Shown here: positions 1-5,792 of the stretch, piece after piece | Layout of the letters: each line of letters begins with the position of its first letter | Position numbering within the stretch: the stretch's first letter is position 1 | Notes under the pieces: generated by a model | Told to the model about the DNA's origin: nothing | Database searches by the model: none | The model's input: only the letters and a program-made list of their open reading frames with translations | DNA from: Christensenellaceae bacterium | GTDB taxonomy: Bacteria; Bacillota; Clostridia; Christensenellales; Borkfalkiaceae | Direction: 5' to 3' | Length of the DNA: 5,792 bases | Assembly (NCBI GenBank): GCA_948482865.1 | Contig: CAOMHR010000106.1 | Span: 1-5,792, forward strand | Made by a program: the position numbers and the translations under genes

Positions 1-1761
1 TATACGGCGATAGGCACGGGGCTTTACAACCTTACGGGGAGCTTTGTTTATACGGCGTTCGCCGCAGGACTTGTTGTTTTCTGCGTACGGCTCGCACGTT
101 CGCCCGCGGCGCTCATAGCGGCGCTCGTAGCTGCGCTGCCGCCTGCGGTAGTCAGTCTCAATCCTATGCCGCTTACAGTCTATTTATCGGGCGCGGTGCT
201 TGCCCTGCTGTTTTCAAACGCGGGCAGAATATTTCCCAGTATTGTAACCTTAGCCGCCGCAACCGTATATCTGTACTTTACGGGCGGTTTTGACTGCTCT
301 GCCGGGCTTATCGTGTTCAGGTCGGTATTGCTTCTTGTATTTATGACCCTGCCCGCAATACCGCCCGCTTCGTTTTTCACCAAACTTAAAAATTCGCTTC
401 TCGTAAAGGAAGTTCTGCCGGACACCGCCGTGGAGAGAAACCGACGGCGGACGGGCGAAAAACTGTACCGCATTTCAGAAGTGTTTCGCGAGATAGAGTG
501 CGCTTTCAATGCACTGGATGAAGACGTGAACGAAGGCGGCGCGCGGGCAAGAATGCTTTCCGACCTGCGAGACAAATGCTGTAAAAATTGCAGCCGCGCA
601 AAAAAATGCGCGGGTACAAACGTGTATACGGGTTTCAGAAAACTGATTGACACCGGGTGCGTAAAAGGGAAAGTAAACCTTATAGATTTGCCCAGCGAAG
701 TTACGTTGAACTGTGCAAAACCCGCGGACCTGCTTGCGCTTTTAAACTCCGTAATAGCCGAATACCGCAGATATATGACCGAAGCCGAAAACGCTAAAAG
801 CGGCAGAATTCTGCTTGCGGACCAGGCGCGTGGCATTGCCGAAGTTATGAAGGCATGCGCGGTAGAGCTTAGTAAAAGTTACAGCGAGTATTCCGCGCTG
901 GAAGAGCAGATTAAAGTAAAACTTTCTTCAAGCGGCGTATCCTGCCCCGAGCTTTATATAAGCGGTGACGATATGGAGATATGCGCCGTAATTTGCGGCA
1001 AAATCAACCTGAAAACCGTGACCGACATAATTTCCGACTGTACAAACAGGAAATATGTTTTAAAGGACAGACTGAACTACGACGGCGAAAAAAGCTGTCT
1101 CATCTTCTGTGCGCCGCCCGCGCTTGACGCCGCTTTCGGCGTGGCGTTTGCGGTCAAAAACGGCGAAAAAGTTTCCGGCGACACCCATTCCGTCATAAGA
1201 ATAAACGAGCACAGTTTTCTCATGGCGCTGTCTGACGGTATGGGCAGCGGTGAATACGCAAAAAAAGTTTCCGCCACCGCCATTTCGCTTATAGAAGCAT
1301 TTTACCGCGCGGAAATGCCCGAAGGCACAGTTTTGAAGACGATTAACAAACTGCTTTCATTTAACCGCGACGAAAGGTTTACCTGTATAGACATTGCCGC
1401 AGTAAATCTGAACACGGGCGTTGCGGACTTTGTTAAAATAGGCTCGCCCGCGGGGGTAATTGTGCGCGAAGGCGAAATCAAAGTGCTTGAAAGCCAGAGC
1501 CTGCCGCTGGGCATACTCGATAACCTGCGTCCCAATGTTTGCAGCGAGCAGCTTAAAAGCGGCGACATTGTGGTATTTATGTCCGACGGAATAACTTCCG
1601 CCTTCCCTTCCTATTCCGATTTGTACGAATTTTTGCAGGGAATGAACCCGCTTAACCCGCAAAACCTTGCCGACAAAATTCTTGCCGGCGCGCTTGCAAG
1701 GAGCGGGCAGGTCGTCTCCGACGATATGACCGTTTTATGCACCAGACTTTTTGCAAAATAA
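1..1761 (+). CDS. spoIIE: Stage II sporulation protein E (SpoIIE), serine phosphatase, 5' end outside window
   Basis: The reading frame is open from base 1 to the TAA at 1759-1761 (586 residues). The ATG at 166 is only an internal methionine, because hydrophobic, family-like sequence continues upstream of it; about 240 residues are missing compared with the 827-residue B. subtilis protein. Visible residues 1-125 hold about five membrane segments (near 12-32, 35-52, 57-73, 77-95 and 100-125), matching the second half of the SpoIIE membrane domain. A linker follows with a cysteine cluster (C193, C194, C197, C203, C220). The C-terminal third is a PP2C-type phosphatase with the metal-binding aspartates in place: SDGMGSG (D412), MSDGI (D529) and SDDMTV (D574/D575). 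In B. subtilis, SpoIIE acts at the asymmetric septum and dephosphorylates SpoIIAA, which frees sigma-F from SpoIIAB in the forespore. The same role is inferred here. No downstream partner gene is co-transcribed; a terminator follows 77 bases after the stop. Confidence 0.95.
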   Translation, partial: YTAIGTGLYNLTGSFVYTAFAAGLVVFCVRLARSPAALIAALVAALPPAVVSLNPMPLTVYLSGAVLALLFSNAGRIFPSIVTLAAATVYLYFTGGFDCSAGLIVFRSVLLLVFMTLPAIPPASFFTKLKNSLLVKEVLPDTAVERNRRRTGEKLYRISEVFREIECAFNALDEDVNEGGARARMLSDLRDKCCKNCSRAKKCAGTNVYTGFRKLIDTGCVKGKVNLIDLPSEVTLNCAKPADLLALLNSVIAEYRRYMTEAENAKSGRILLADQARGIAEVMKACAVELSKSYSEYSALEEQIKVKLSSSGVSCPELYISGDDMEICAVICGKINLKTVTDIISDCTNRKYVLKDRLNYDGEKSCLIFCAPPALDAAFGVAFAVKNGEKVSGDTHSVIRINEHSFLMALSDGMGSGEYAKKVSATAISLIEAFYRAEMPEGTVLKTINKLLSFNRDERFTCIDIAAVNLNTGVADFVKIGSPAGVIVREGEIKVLESQSLPLGILDNLRPNVCSEQLKSGDIVVFMSDGITSAFPSYSDLYEFLQGMNPLNPQNLADKILAGALARSGQVVSDDMTVLCTRLFAK

Positions 1762-1837
1762 TTTTCCCATAAAAGCAGCGCTTACGCTATACCGTAATTC
1801 CCGCAGGAAAAAAATAAGTCGCAGGAGAACAAGAATC

Positions 1838-1866
1838 AGGCGTGGTTTAAAGCCGCGCCTTTTATA
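1838..1866 (+). terminator. Intrinsic terminator downstream of spoIIE
   Basis: Bases 1838-1860 fold into a hairpin with outer stem AGGCG/CGCCT, extended inward by two G-C pairs, one A-T pair and two G-T wobbles around a three-base loop. It is followed directly by TTTTAT. It lies 77 bases after the spoIIE stop, in the right orientation to end that transcript. The T-run is short, so termination may be incomplete. Confidence 0.75.
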
Positions 1867-1980
1867 TGTAATAAAATTTACGACAAGAGAAAGTAATTTG
1901 CGGCACGACAAGTGATAATTCAATTTGGCTTCATTTTGCCAATTATACTAAAAAACTAATTTACTTTAAATTTGAACTGT

Positions 1981-2008
1981 TTGCAAACACAAAAAAACGT
2001 GATATAAT
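1981..2008 (+). promoter_or_regulatory. Sigma-A-type extended -10 promoter for the membrane protein gene
   Basis: A consensus TATAAT at 2003-2008 is preceded by the extended -10 dinucleotide TG (2000-2001). A TTGCAA at 1981-1986 serves as the -35 element with a 16-base spacer (17 if TTTGCA at 1980-1985 is used). Transcription would begin near 2015, about 54 bases before the ATG at 2069. This suggests housekeeping expression of the gene, independent of spoIIE. Confidence 0.75.
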
Positions 2009-2059
2009 TACCATACAAATCATAATGGCATTTGAAAAAATCCTTGGATGAAATAACGC

Positions 2060-2064
2060 GGAGA
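2060..2064 (+). promoter_or_regulatory. Ribosome binding site GGAGA for the gene at 2069
   Basis: GGAGA ends four bases before the ATG at 2069, a slightly short but usable spacing. It supports this start over the in-window ATGs at 2025 and 2048, which have no Shine-Dalgarno match and meet stop codons almost at once. Confidence 0.65.
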
Positions 2065-2068
2065 AGTT

Positions 2069-2824
2069 ATGGCAAGCTGTGAAATAGGAGTTAAAAAACC
2101 GTTTAAAATTCATCAGGCAATTATAACTGTTGCTTTTGCAATATTCGTCGTACTGTCGATAATTTTTTGGATTTGGTGTTATAGCGATTATAATAATAAC
2201 AAATTGCTAAGAAATGGGATTGAAGTTGAAGCTGAAATTGTAGATGTCAGAGAAATAGATATTTCGCCTGGCGATTCACACACAACAAAAAGAGCATGGG
2301 AATGCTTATATTCATACATTGCACCTGACGGTACGGAATATTCTGGAATAGTTGGTCAGTTTTCGCAAAAGAAAGATGCGCTTAATCATATAGGTGAAAA
2401 AGTAACCATAATAATAGACCCTACTGATGGATATAGTACTTATGGCACATTGGAATCTTTAAATTATCGTTTAAAAAATAGTCAAACTCATTTATTACTT
2501 GCTTGCGTATTTACCGGTCTGCTTTGTGTATCGTCTTATTTATTCTTTTACCGGGTGGTATACAGGAATATATTAGATAAAAATATATTAAAAAAGTTGC
2601 ATTGTAATTACGTTGAAAAAATTGAAGTTGAAGGTGAAATCGTAAAAATTCTTGGATTATTATGGTTTTACGTGAAAGTAAAATATACCGATAATAAAGG
2701 AACGCATATAAAATGGGCGCGTTCTTGGTTTACAAGAAAAGAAGCTGAATTTTTGAAGCAAAAGACATTTGTAAGCATTGTACCATACAAAAACACATAT
2801 GGCATTTTGGAAGAAATGTCGTAA
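2069..2824 (+). CDS. Two-helix membrane protein with duplicated DUF3592-like domain, function unknown
   Basis: I do not recognise a named family member. The 251-residue protein has a short basic N-terminus (KKPFK), a membrane helix at about 18-38, a beta-rich segment at 51-131, a second helix at about 141-161, a basic stretch (R162-K176), and a second soluble segment at 185-250. The first segment resembles DUF3592-type domains: an opening G-x-V-x-A-x-V motif, a Y-x-x-P-DGT-x-Y strand pair, then G-x-x-V-x-I-x-x-DP. The second segment repeats the same pattern in shorter form (IEVEGEIV, then KYTDNKGTHIKW, then YGILEEM). By the positive-inside rule the N-terminus and second domain are cytoplasmic and the first domain is outside. 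The gene is markedly AT-rich: 60-base samples gave 25% and 40% G+C, against 57-60% in neighbouring genes. With its own promoter and terminator it looks like an independent, possibly acquired, single-gene unit. The coding call is secure; the domain assignment is from pattern memory only. Confidence 0.85.
   Translation: MASCEIGVKKPFKIHQAIITVAFAIFVVLSIIFWIWCYSDYNNNKLLRNGIEVEAEIVDVREIDISPGDSHTTKRAWECLYSYIAPDGTEYSGIVGQFSQKKDALNHIGEKVTIIIDPTDGYSTYGTLESLNYRLKNSQTHLLLACVFTGLLCVSSYLFFYRVVYRNILDKNILKKLHCNYVEKIEVEGEIVKILGLLWFYVKVKYTDNKGTHIKWARSWFTRKEAEFLKQKTFVSIVPYKNTYGILEEMS
2219..2461 (+). repeat. Internal repeat, copy 1 (residues 51-131 of the membrane protein)
   Basis: This stretch encodes the first copy of a repeated domain. 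Its first 24 bases (2219-2242) match 2621-2644 at 22 positions. Near its end, 2441-2455 (YGTLE) matches 2798-2812 (YGILE) at 13 of 15 positions. Between these anchors the order of features is the same in both copies: a short strand, an aromatic-rich strand, a DG/KG turn, a charged KK/RK helix start and a hydrophobic strand. This copy is longer because of a roughly 12-residue insert (REIDISPGDSHT region). Confidence 0.65.
2621..2818 (+). repeat. Internal repeat, copy 2 (residues 185-250 of the membrane protein)
   Basis: This is the second, shorter copy of the domain, after the second membrane helix. It begins IEVEGEIVKI where copy 1 has IEVEAEIVDV, and closes YGILEEM where copy 1 has YGTLESL. 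Hand alignment gives conserved positions throughout, but it needs gaps in two places: the early loop, and just before the closing motif, where copy 1 has DPTDGYST and copy 2 has PYKNT. Confidence 0.65.
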
Positions 2825-2842
2825 GTAAAAATCAAACAAATA

Positions 2843-2875
2843 AAAAGCTCTCGGACTGTTTGTCCGAGAGCTTTT
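2843..2875. terminator. Bidirectional intrinsic terminator between the membrane protein gene and malQ
   Basis: A perfect 14-bp stem (AAAAGCTCTCGGAC, loop TGTTT, GTCCGAGAGCTTTT) lies 18 bases after the + strand stop at 2824 and 57 bases beyond the malQ stop at 2933 on the - strand. The stem has a G+C-rich core and A/T tracts on both flanks, so it gives a U-run in either direction. No other hairpin is visible in 2876-2932, so it most likely ends both converging transcripts. Confidence 0.9.
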
Positions 2876-2932
2876 AACTGTCATTTAAAATCCCAATTCT
2901 TTATTCCTATATCTATAAAAAATACGATTTTA

Positions 2933-4435
2933 TTATCTTTTATATTTATCTATGTTTCTTTTAAGTATTGCCGTGTGAAGTCTGTCCGGCATACTTTCCA
3001 GCCTGAACTGCCAGTTGCCCGACGGCGTTGACGGCACGTTCATTCTCGCGTCCGTACCGAGCGTAAGAACATCCTGCACGGGTATTATCGCTATTTTCGC
3101 CTTACAAGCCAGCGCGCATGCGTCAAGCGCAAGAACCGCGTCTTCGCGCGAAACCATAGGGAACACCGCCCCCACGTCCGAAAGCGCGGAACGGAGTTTG
3201 GTTTTGAACTGCCTGAACTCTTCTTCCGTCATCTCGTTTATAAAGCCGAGAGTTGTGTCGTTGTCGTGCGTACCCGTATAAACCACCGAATTCTCTTCAA
3301 TATTTTTGGGCAGATAGGGGTTTTCTTCGTTTCCGTCGAAAGCGAACTGCAAAATTTTCATTCCGGGGAAACCGGTGCGCGCGCGCAATTTATGCACGCC
3401 TGCGTCAAGTATTCCCAAATCTTCGGCTATAATTTCCAGATCGCCCAACCGCCTTCTTATTTCGTTAAAAAGGCGCATACCGGGACCCGGAAGCCAGACG
3501 CCTTCTTCCGCCGTCTGCGAGTCTGCGGGGATTGCGTAATATCTTTCAAGCCCGCGGAAATGGTCTATCCTTATTATATCGTAAAGCTCCGCCGCCTTTT
3601 GCATACGTTCAATCCACCAGTCGTAGTTGGCTGCGGAAAGCGCGTCCCAGTCATACAGCGGATTGCCCCACAGCTGACCTTTTTCCGAAAAATAATCGGG
3701 CGGAACTCCCGCGACGGCAACGGGCTTCAAATCTTCGTCCAGACGGAAAAATTCGGGATGTCCCCAGACGTCGCAAGAATCGTACGCGACGTACAAAGGC
3801 AAGTCGCCTATAATTTTAATTCCCAACGAATTGACGTAAGATTTAAACTTTTTCCACTGTTTTAAAAATATGAACTGTACAAACTGCCAGAACAGGTAAT
3901 CGCTCTTATAGACCGACTGTTTAAAATCGTACATAGCCAGATTTTCCTTGCGCTTGTACGCTTCGGGAAAGCAATCGAACGTCTCGCCGAACCTTTCTTT
4001 AAGGGACATAAACAGCGCGTAATCTTCATACTCGCCCCTTGCCACAAACGCGGCAAACTCAACGTCCCTTAAATTGAAACGGGCGTAAGCAAGGCGCAGA
4101 ATTTTGTACCTGCTTTCATACAGCGCGGCATAATTTATTTTGCCTGCGGGGGCTTCCGCAGACTGCAATTCTTCCGCGTCTATCAGTCCTTCGTCTTTCA
4201 GACTTTCCAGATCTATAAAATACGGATTGCCAGAATTGCAACACACCGACTGGTAAGGACTGTCGCCGTAACCCGTTTGCGGGACGGGAAGAACCTGCCA
4301 GTACTTTACGTGCGATTTTTTCAAAATATCGGCAAACTCGTACGCTTCTTTGCCCAAAGAACCTATTCCGTACTTATTGGGAAGGGACGATATATGGCAG
4401 AGAACGCCCGCGCCCCTTTTGTAATTATCTGACAT
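2933..4435 (-). CDS. malQ: 4-alpha-glucanotransferase (amylomaltase, GH77)
   Basis: MalQ transfers alpha-1,4-glucan segments between maltodextrins, releasing glucose, and works in the cytoplasm in maltose or glycogen use. At 500 residues it has the usual length of the short amylomaltase type, without the N-terminal extension of the E. coli enzyme. The sequence opens with the family's GVLCHISSLP and has YGDSPYQS (56-63), the WGNPLYDWD substrate loop (256-264), RIDHFRG with nucleophile D291, EDLG with acid/base E338, and GTHDND with D391 as transition-state stabiliser. The D291-E338 distance of 47 residues equals that in the Thermus enzyme (D293, E340). The C-terminal RMNVPSTPSGNW motif (464-475) is also present. 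All catalytic residues are intact. The ATG at 4433-4435 lies 13 bases after the dapL stop with only a weak GGTG as ribosome binding site, so translation may be coupled to dapL. No separate promoter is visible. Confidence 0.97.
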   Translation of the reverse strand: MSDNYKRGAGVLCHISSLPNKYGIGSLGKEAYEFADILKKSHVKYWQVLPVPQTGYGDSPYQSVCCNSGNPYFIDLESLKDEGLIDAEELQSAEAPAGKINYAALYESRYKILRLAYARFNLRDVEFAAFVARGEYEDYALFMSLKERFGETFDCFPEAYKRKENLAMYDFKQSVYKSDYLFWQFVQFIFLKQWKKFKSYVNSLGIKIIGDLPLYVAYDSCDVWGHPEFFRLDEDLKPVAVAGVPPDYFSEKGQLWGNPLYDWDALSAANYDWWIERMQKAAELYDIIRIDHFRGLERYYAIPADSQTAEEGVWLPGPGMRLFNEIRRRLGDLEIIAEDLGILDAGVHKLRARTGFPGMKILQFAFDGNEENPYLPKNIEENSVVYTGTHDNDTTLGFINEMTEEEFRQFKTKLRSALSDVGAVFPMVSREDAVLALDACALACKAKIAIIPVQDVLTLGTDARMNVPSTPSGNWQFRLESMPDRLHTAILKRNIDKYKR

Positions 4436-4448
4436 TTAACACCAAAAT

Positions 4449-5633
4449 TTATCTGACTAAAAGTTTTTCAATTCTATGTACTGCCTGAGCGGTAGTTTCT
4501 TCGCTGCCGAACGCGGTAAGACGGAAGTAACATTCTCCGTTTTTACCGAAGCCCGCGCCGGGCGTTCCGACAACCTGCGCGTTACTTAAAAGGTAATCGA
4601 AAAATTCCCAGCTCTTTAAACCGTTCGGACACTTTAACCATATATACGGCGAATTTGTGCCGCCCGTGTACCAGATACCGAGTTTATCCATACAGCCGGC
4701 AATTATCTTTGCATTGCGCTTGTAGTAAGCTATGTTTTGCAGAATTTCTTTTTGTCCCTGCGCGGTAAACACGGCAGCCGCACCCTTCTGCACGATATAC
4801 GGCACGCCGTTAAACTTGGTAGCCTGCCGCCTGAACCAATGCCTGTTGGCAGAAAAACCGTCCTTTTCAAGCCCGTGCGGAATTACGGTGTAGCCGCAGC
4901 GCGTTCCCGTAAAGCCCGCAGTTTTTGAAAACGAGCAAAACTCTATCGCGCAGGATTTCGCCCCTTCCACCTGATAAATGGAGCGGGCGAGATTTTTATC
5001 CGAAATAAAACATTCGTAAGCCGCGTCGTACAAAATTACCGCGCCGCGCCTGTTTGCGTAATCAACCCATTCTTTAAGCTGCGCTTTGGTATACGCCGCG
5101 CCGGTAGGGTTGTTGGGCGAACAAAGGTAAATTATATCCGCGTCCGTATTTTCATCGGGCATAGGCAAAAAACCGTTTTCCGCCGTAGCGTCCATAAAAG
5201 CGACTTTTCTGCCGGCCATAAGGTTTGTATCCACGTATACGGGATAAACGGGGTCGGGAACCAGAACTTTGTTGTCCTTTGAAAAAATATCAAGTATATT
5301 GCCAAGGTCGGACTTCGCGCCGTCGGACACGAAAATTTCCGAAAGCTGCAAATTTACGCCGTTGGATAAATAGTAATCCGCAATACTCTGACGCAAAAAT
5401 TCATAACCTTCGTAAGGACCGTAACCCTTAAAAGTTTCAGCCTTGGACATATCGTCAACCGCGCAATGAAGCGCCTTTATCACTTCGGGCGCAAGCGGAA
5501 GGGTCACGTCTCCGATACCAAGTTTCAAAACCTTTTTATCGGGATTGGCTTTCGCGTATGCCGCTACTCTTTCAGCTACTTCGGCAAAAAGATAGTTTTC
5601 GGCTATATCGTTAAAATTTTTGTTGAAATTCAT
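4449..5633 (-). CDS. dapL: LL-diaminopimelate aminotransferase (DapL)
   Basis: DapL converts tetrahydrodipicolinate plus glutamate directly to LL-diaminopimelate (EC 2.6.1.83), replacing the succinylase, acetylase or dehydrogenase steps of lysine and peptidoglycan precursor synthesis. The 394-residue length is typical. It is a fold-type I PLP aminotransferase: LGIGDVTLPL (38-47), GYGPYEGY (70-77), SPNNPTG (172-178), YDAAY with D203 (contacts the PLP ring nitrogen), SFSKTAGFTGTRCGY with Schiff-base lysine K237 and phosphate-binding R245, and FRLTAFG with substrate-carboxylate R371. The LGIGDVTLPL, GYGPYEGY and SFSKxAGFTG motifs are characteristic of DapL, as opposed to aspartate or histidinol-phosphate aminotransferases. 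The start at 5633 is supported by AAGGAG ten bases upstream. It lies between pyrG and malQ in one direction. It would feed meso-DAP synthesis for cell wall and spore cortex, and its precursor is also the source of spore dipicolinate; that link is inference. Confidence 0.95.
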   Translation of the reverse strand: MNFNKNFNDIAENYLFAEVAERVAAYAKANPDKKVLKLGIGDVTLPLAPEVIKALHCAVDDMSKAETFKGYGPYEGYEFLRQSIADYYLSNGVNLQLSEIFVSDGAKSDLGNILDIFSKDNKVLVPDPVYPVYVDTNLMAGRKVAFMDATAENGFLPMPDENTDADIIYLCSPNNPTGAAYTKAQLKEWVDYANRRGAVILYDAAYECFISDKNLARSIYQVEGAKSCAIEFCSFSKTAGFTGTRCGYTVIPHGLEKDGFSANRHWFRRQATKFNGVPYIVQKGAAAVFTAQGQKEILQNIAYYKRNAKIIAGCMDKLGIWYTGGTNSPYIWLKCPNGLKSWEFFDYLLSNAQVVGTPGAGFGKNGECYFRLTAFGSEETTAQAVHRIEKLLVR

Positions 5634-5643
5634 TTTACCACTG

Positions 5644-5649
5644 CTCCTT
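5644..5649 (-). promoter_or_regulatory. Strong ribosome binding site AAGGAG for dapL
   Basis: Read on the - strand, AAGGAG lies ten bases before the dapL ATG (5631-5633). The spacing is slightly long but the match to the 16S tail is strong, and it fixes the start: the first residues (MNFNKNFNDI) look like a normal DapL N-terminus. Confidence 0.8.
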
Positions 5650-5690
5650 CGGGACAGCCTTAATTTATTGTCAAACCGATGTTTACGCCG

Positions 5691-5792
5691 TTATTTTTTA
5701 TTGGCGTATTTTACCGCGTGCTTTATAAATTCGCGGAAAATGGGGTGCGCGCACTGCGGGCGCGACTTGAATTCGGGGTGGAACTGCACGCC
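5691..5792 (-). CDS. pyrG: CTP synthase, C-terminal end only
   Basis: Only the last 33 codons and the TAA (5691-5693) are in the window; the rest of the gene lies beyond base 5792. The visible peptide begins GVQFHPEFKSRP, the highly conserved end of the glutamine amidotransferase (class I) domain of CTP synthase, and includes the His and Glu of its Cys-His-Glu triad (HPE). The following HPIFREFIKHAVKYA matches the usual PyrG C-terminal helix. PyrG makes CTP from UTP with glutamine as ammonia donor. GVQFHPE alone occurs in several amidotransferases, but the EFKSRP continuation is specific to PyrG. The gap to dapL is 57 bases with no terminator hairpin visible, so the two are probably co-transcribed. 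Confidence 0.9.
   Translation of the reverse strand, partial: GVQFHPEFKSRPQCAHPIFREFIKHAVKYANKK

Larger units (their letters stand above)
1762..2068. other. Intergenic region between spoIIE and the AT-rich membrane protein gene
   Basis: This 307-base gap holds no supported gene. Its left part contains the presumed spoIIE terminator (1838-1866). From about 1900 the base composition falls sharply towards A+T. An imperfect inverted repeat lies at 1925-1942 (TTGGC, 8-base loop, GCCAA), about 40 bases upstream of the -35 element; it has no T-run after it, so it is more like a possible protein-binding site than a terminator. The promoter of the next gene follows at 1981-2008, leaving an untranslated leader of roughly 54 bases. 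Confidence 0.6.

Noticed and set aside
180..836. Long - strand ORF of 218 residues opposite spoIIE
   Set aside because: It is antisense to a well-supported gene, has no domain-like sequence, and arises from the GC-biased third positions of spoIIE.
1779..1790. Small hairpin AGCG-CTTA-CGCT after the spoIIE stop
   Set aside because: The stem is only four base pairs and there is no T-run after it; the hairpin at 1838-1860 is a much better terminator.
1735..1923. 62-residue - strand ORF overlapping the end of spoIIE and the intergenic gap
   Set aside because: It crosses the spoIIE terminator and stop codon, is low-complexity and basic, and has no supporting signals.
2025..2051. Eight-codon leader peptide (MAFEKILG) between the promoter and the gene at 2069, overlapping a two-codon ATG-AAA-TAA by ATGA
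   Set aside because: There is no ribosome binding site, the ATG lies only about 10 bases after the predicted transcript start, and the peptide has no regulatory codon run. A chance ORF is more likely.
3266..3865. 199-residue + strand ORF opposite malQ
   Set aside because: It is a shadow of the catalytic region of malQ, with no recognisable motifs and no credible ribosome binding site context.
5650..5690. TTGACA on the - strand in the pyrG-dapL gap as a dapL promoter
   Set aside because: The hexamer matches the -35 consensus, but at 16-18 bases downstream the sequence is CGAAGG-like, overlapping the ribosome binding site, with no -10 element.

Overview
This window comes from a spore-forming Firmicute, most likely a member of the Clostridia. 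The evidence is a gene for the sporulation phosphatase SpoIIE, an LL-diaminopimelate aminotransferase of the DapL type (known from some Clostridia), AAGGAG-type ribosome binding sites and sigma-A-like promoter hexamers. The conserved genes are fairly GC-rich for this group: sampled 60-base stretches gave 57-60% G+C. I cannot name a genus from this sequence.

Layout. On the + strand, bases 1-1761 hold the C-terminal 586 residues of SpoIIE, whose 5' end lies outside the window. Its transcript probably ends at a hairpin at 1838-1866. Bases 1867-2068 become AT-rich and carry a good extended -10 promoter (1981-2008). That promoter drives a 251-residue, two-helix membrane protein of unknown function (2069-2824), which ends at a perfect 14-bp bidirectional hairpin (2843-2875). 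On the - strand, read from right to left, are the last 33 codons of pyrG (CTP synthase, 5691-5792), dapL (4449-5633) and malQ (2933-4435). These three are spaced 57 and 13 bases apart and look like one operon.

How the genes relate. Three of the four recognised genes are ordinary metabolism: CTP synthesis, lysine/diaminopimelate (peptidoglycan precursor) synthesis, and maltodextrin or glycogen remodelling. spoIIE controls the forespore sigma factor. Their grouping does not point to one pathway.

The least ordinary element is the AT-rich gene at 2069-2824. It sits as a self-contained unit, with its own promoter and terminator, between two converging conserved units. Its protein contains two copies of one beta-rich domain, detectable at both protein and DNA level, separated by a membrane helix, so the two copies are predicted to lie on opposite sides of the membrane. 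I saw no CRISPR array, insertion sequence, tRNA, rRNA or riboswitch.
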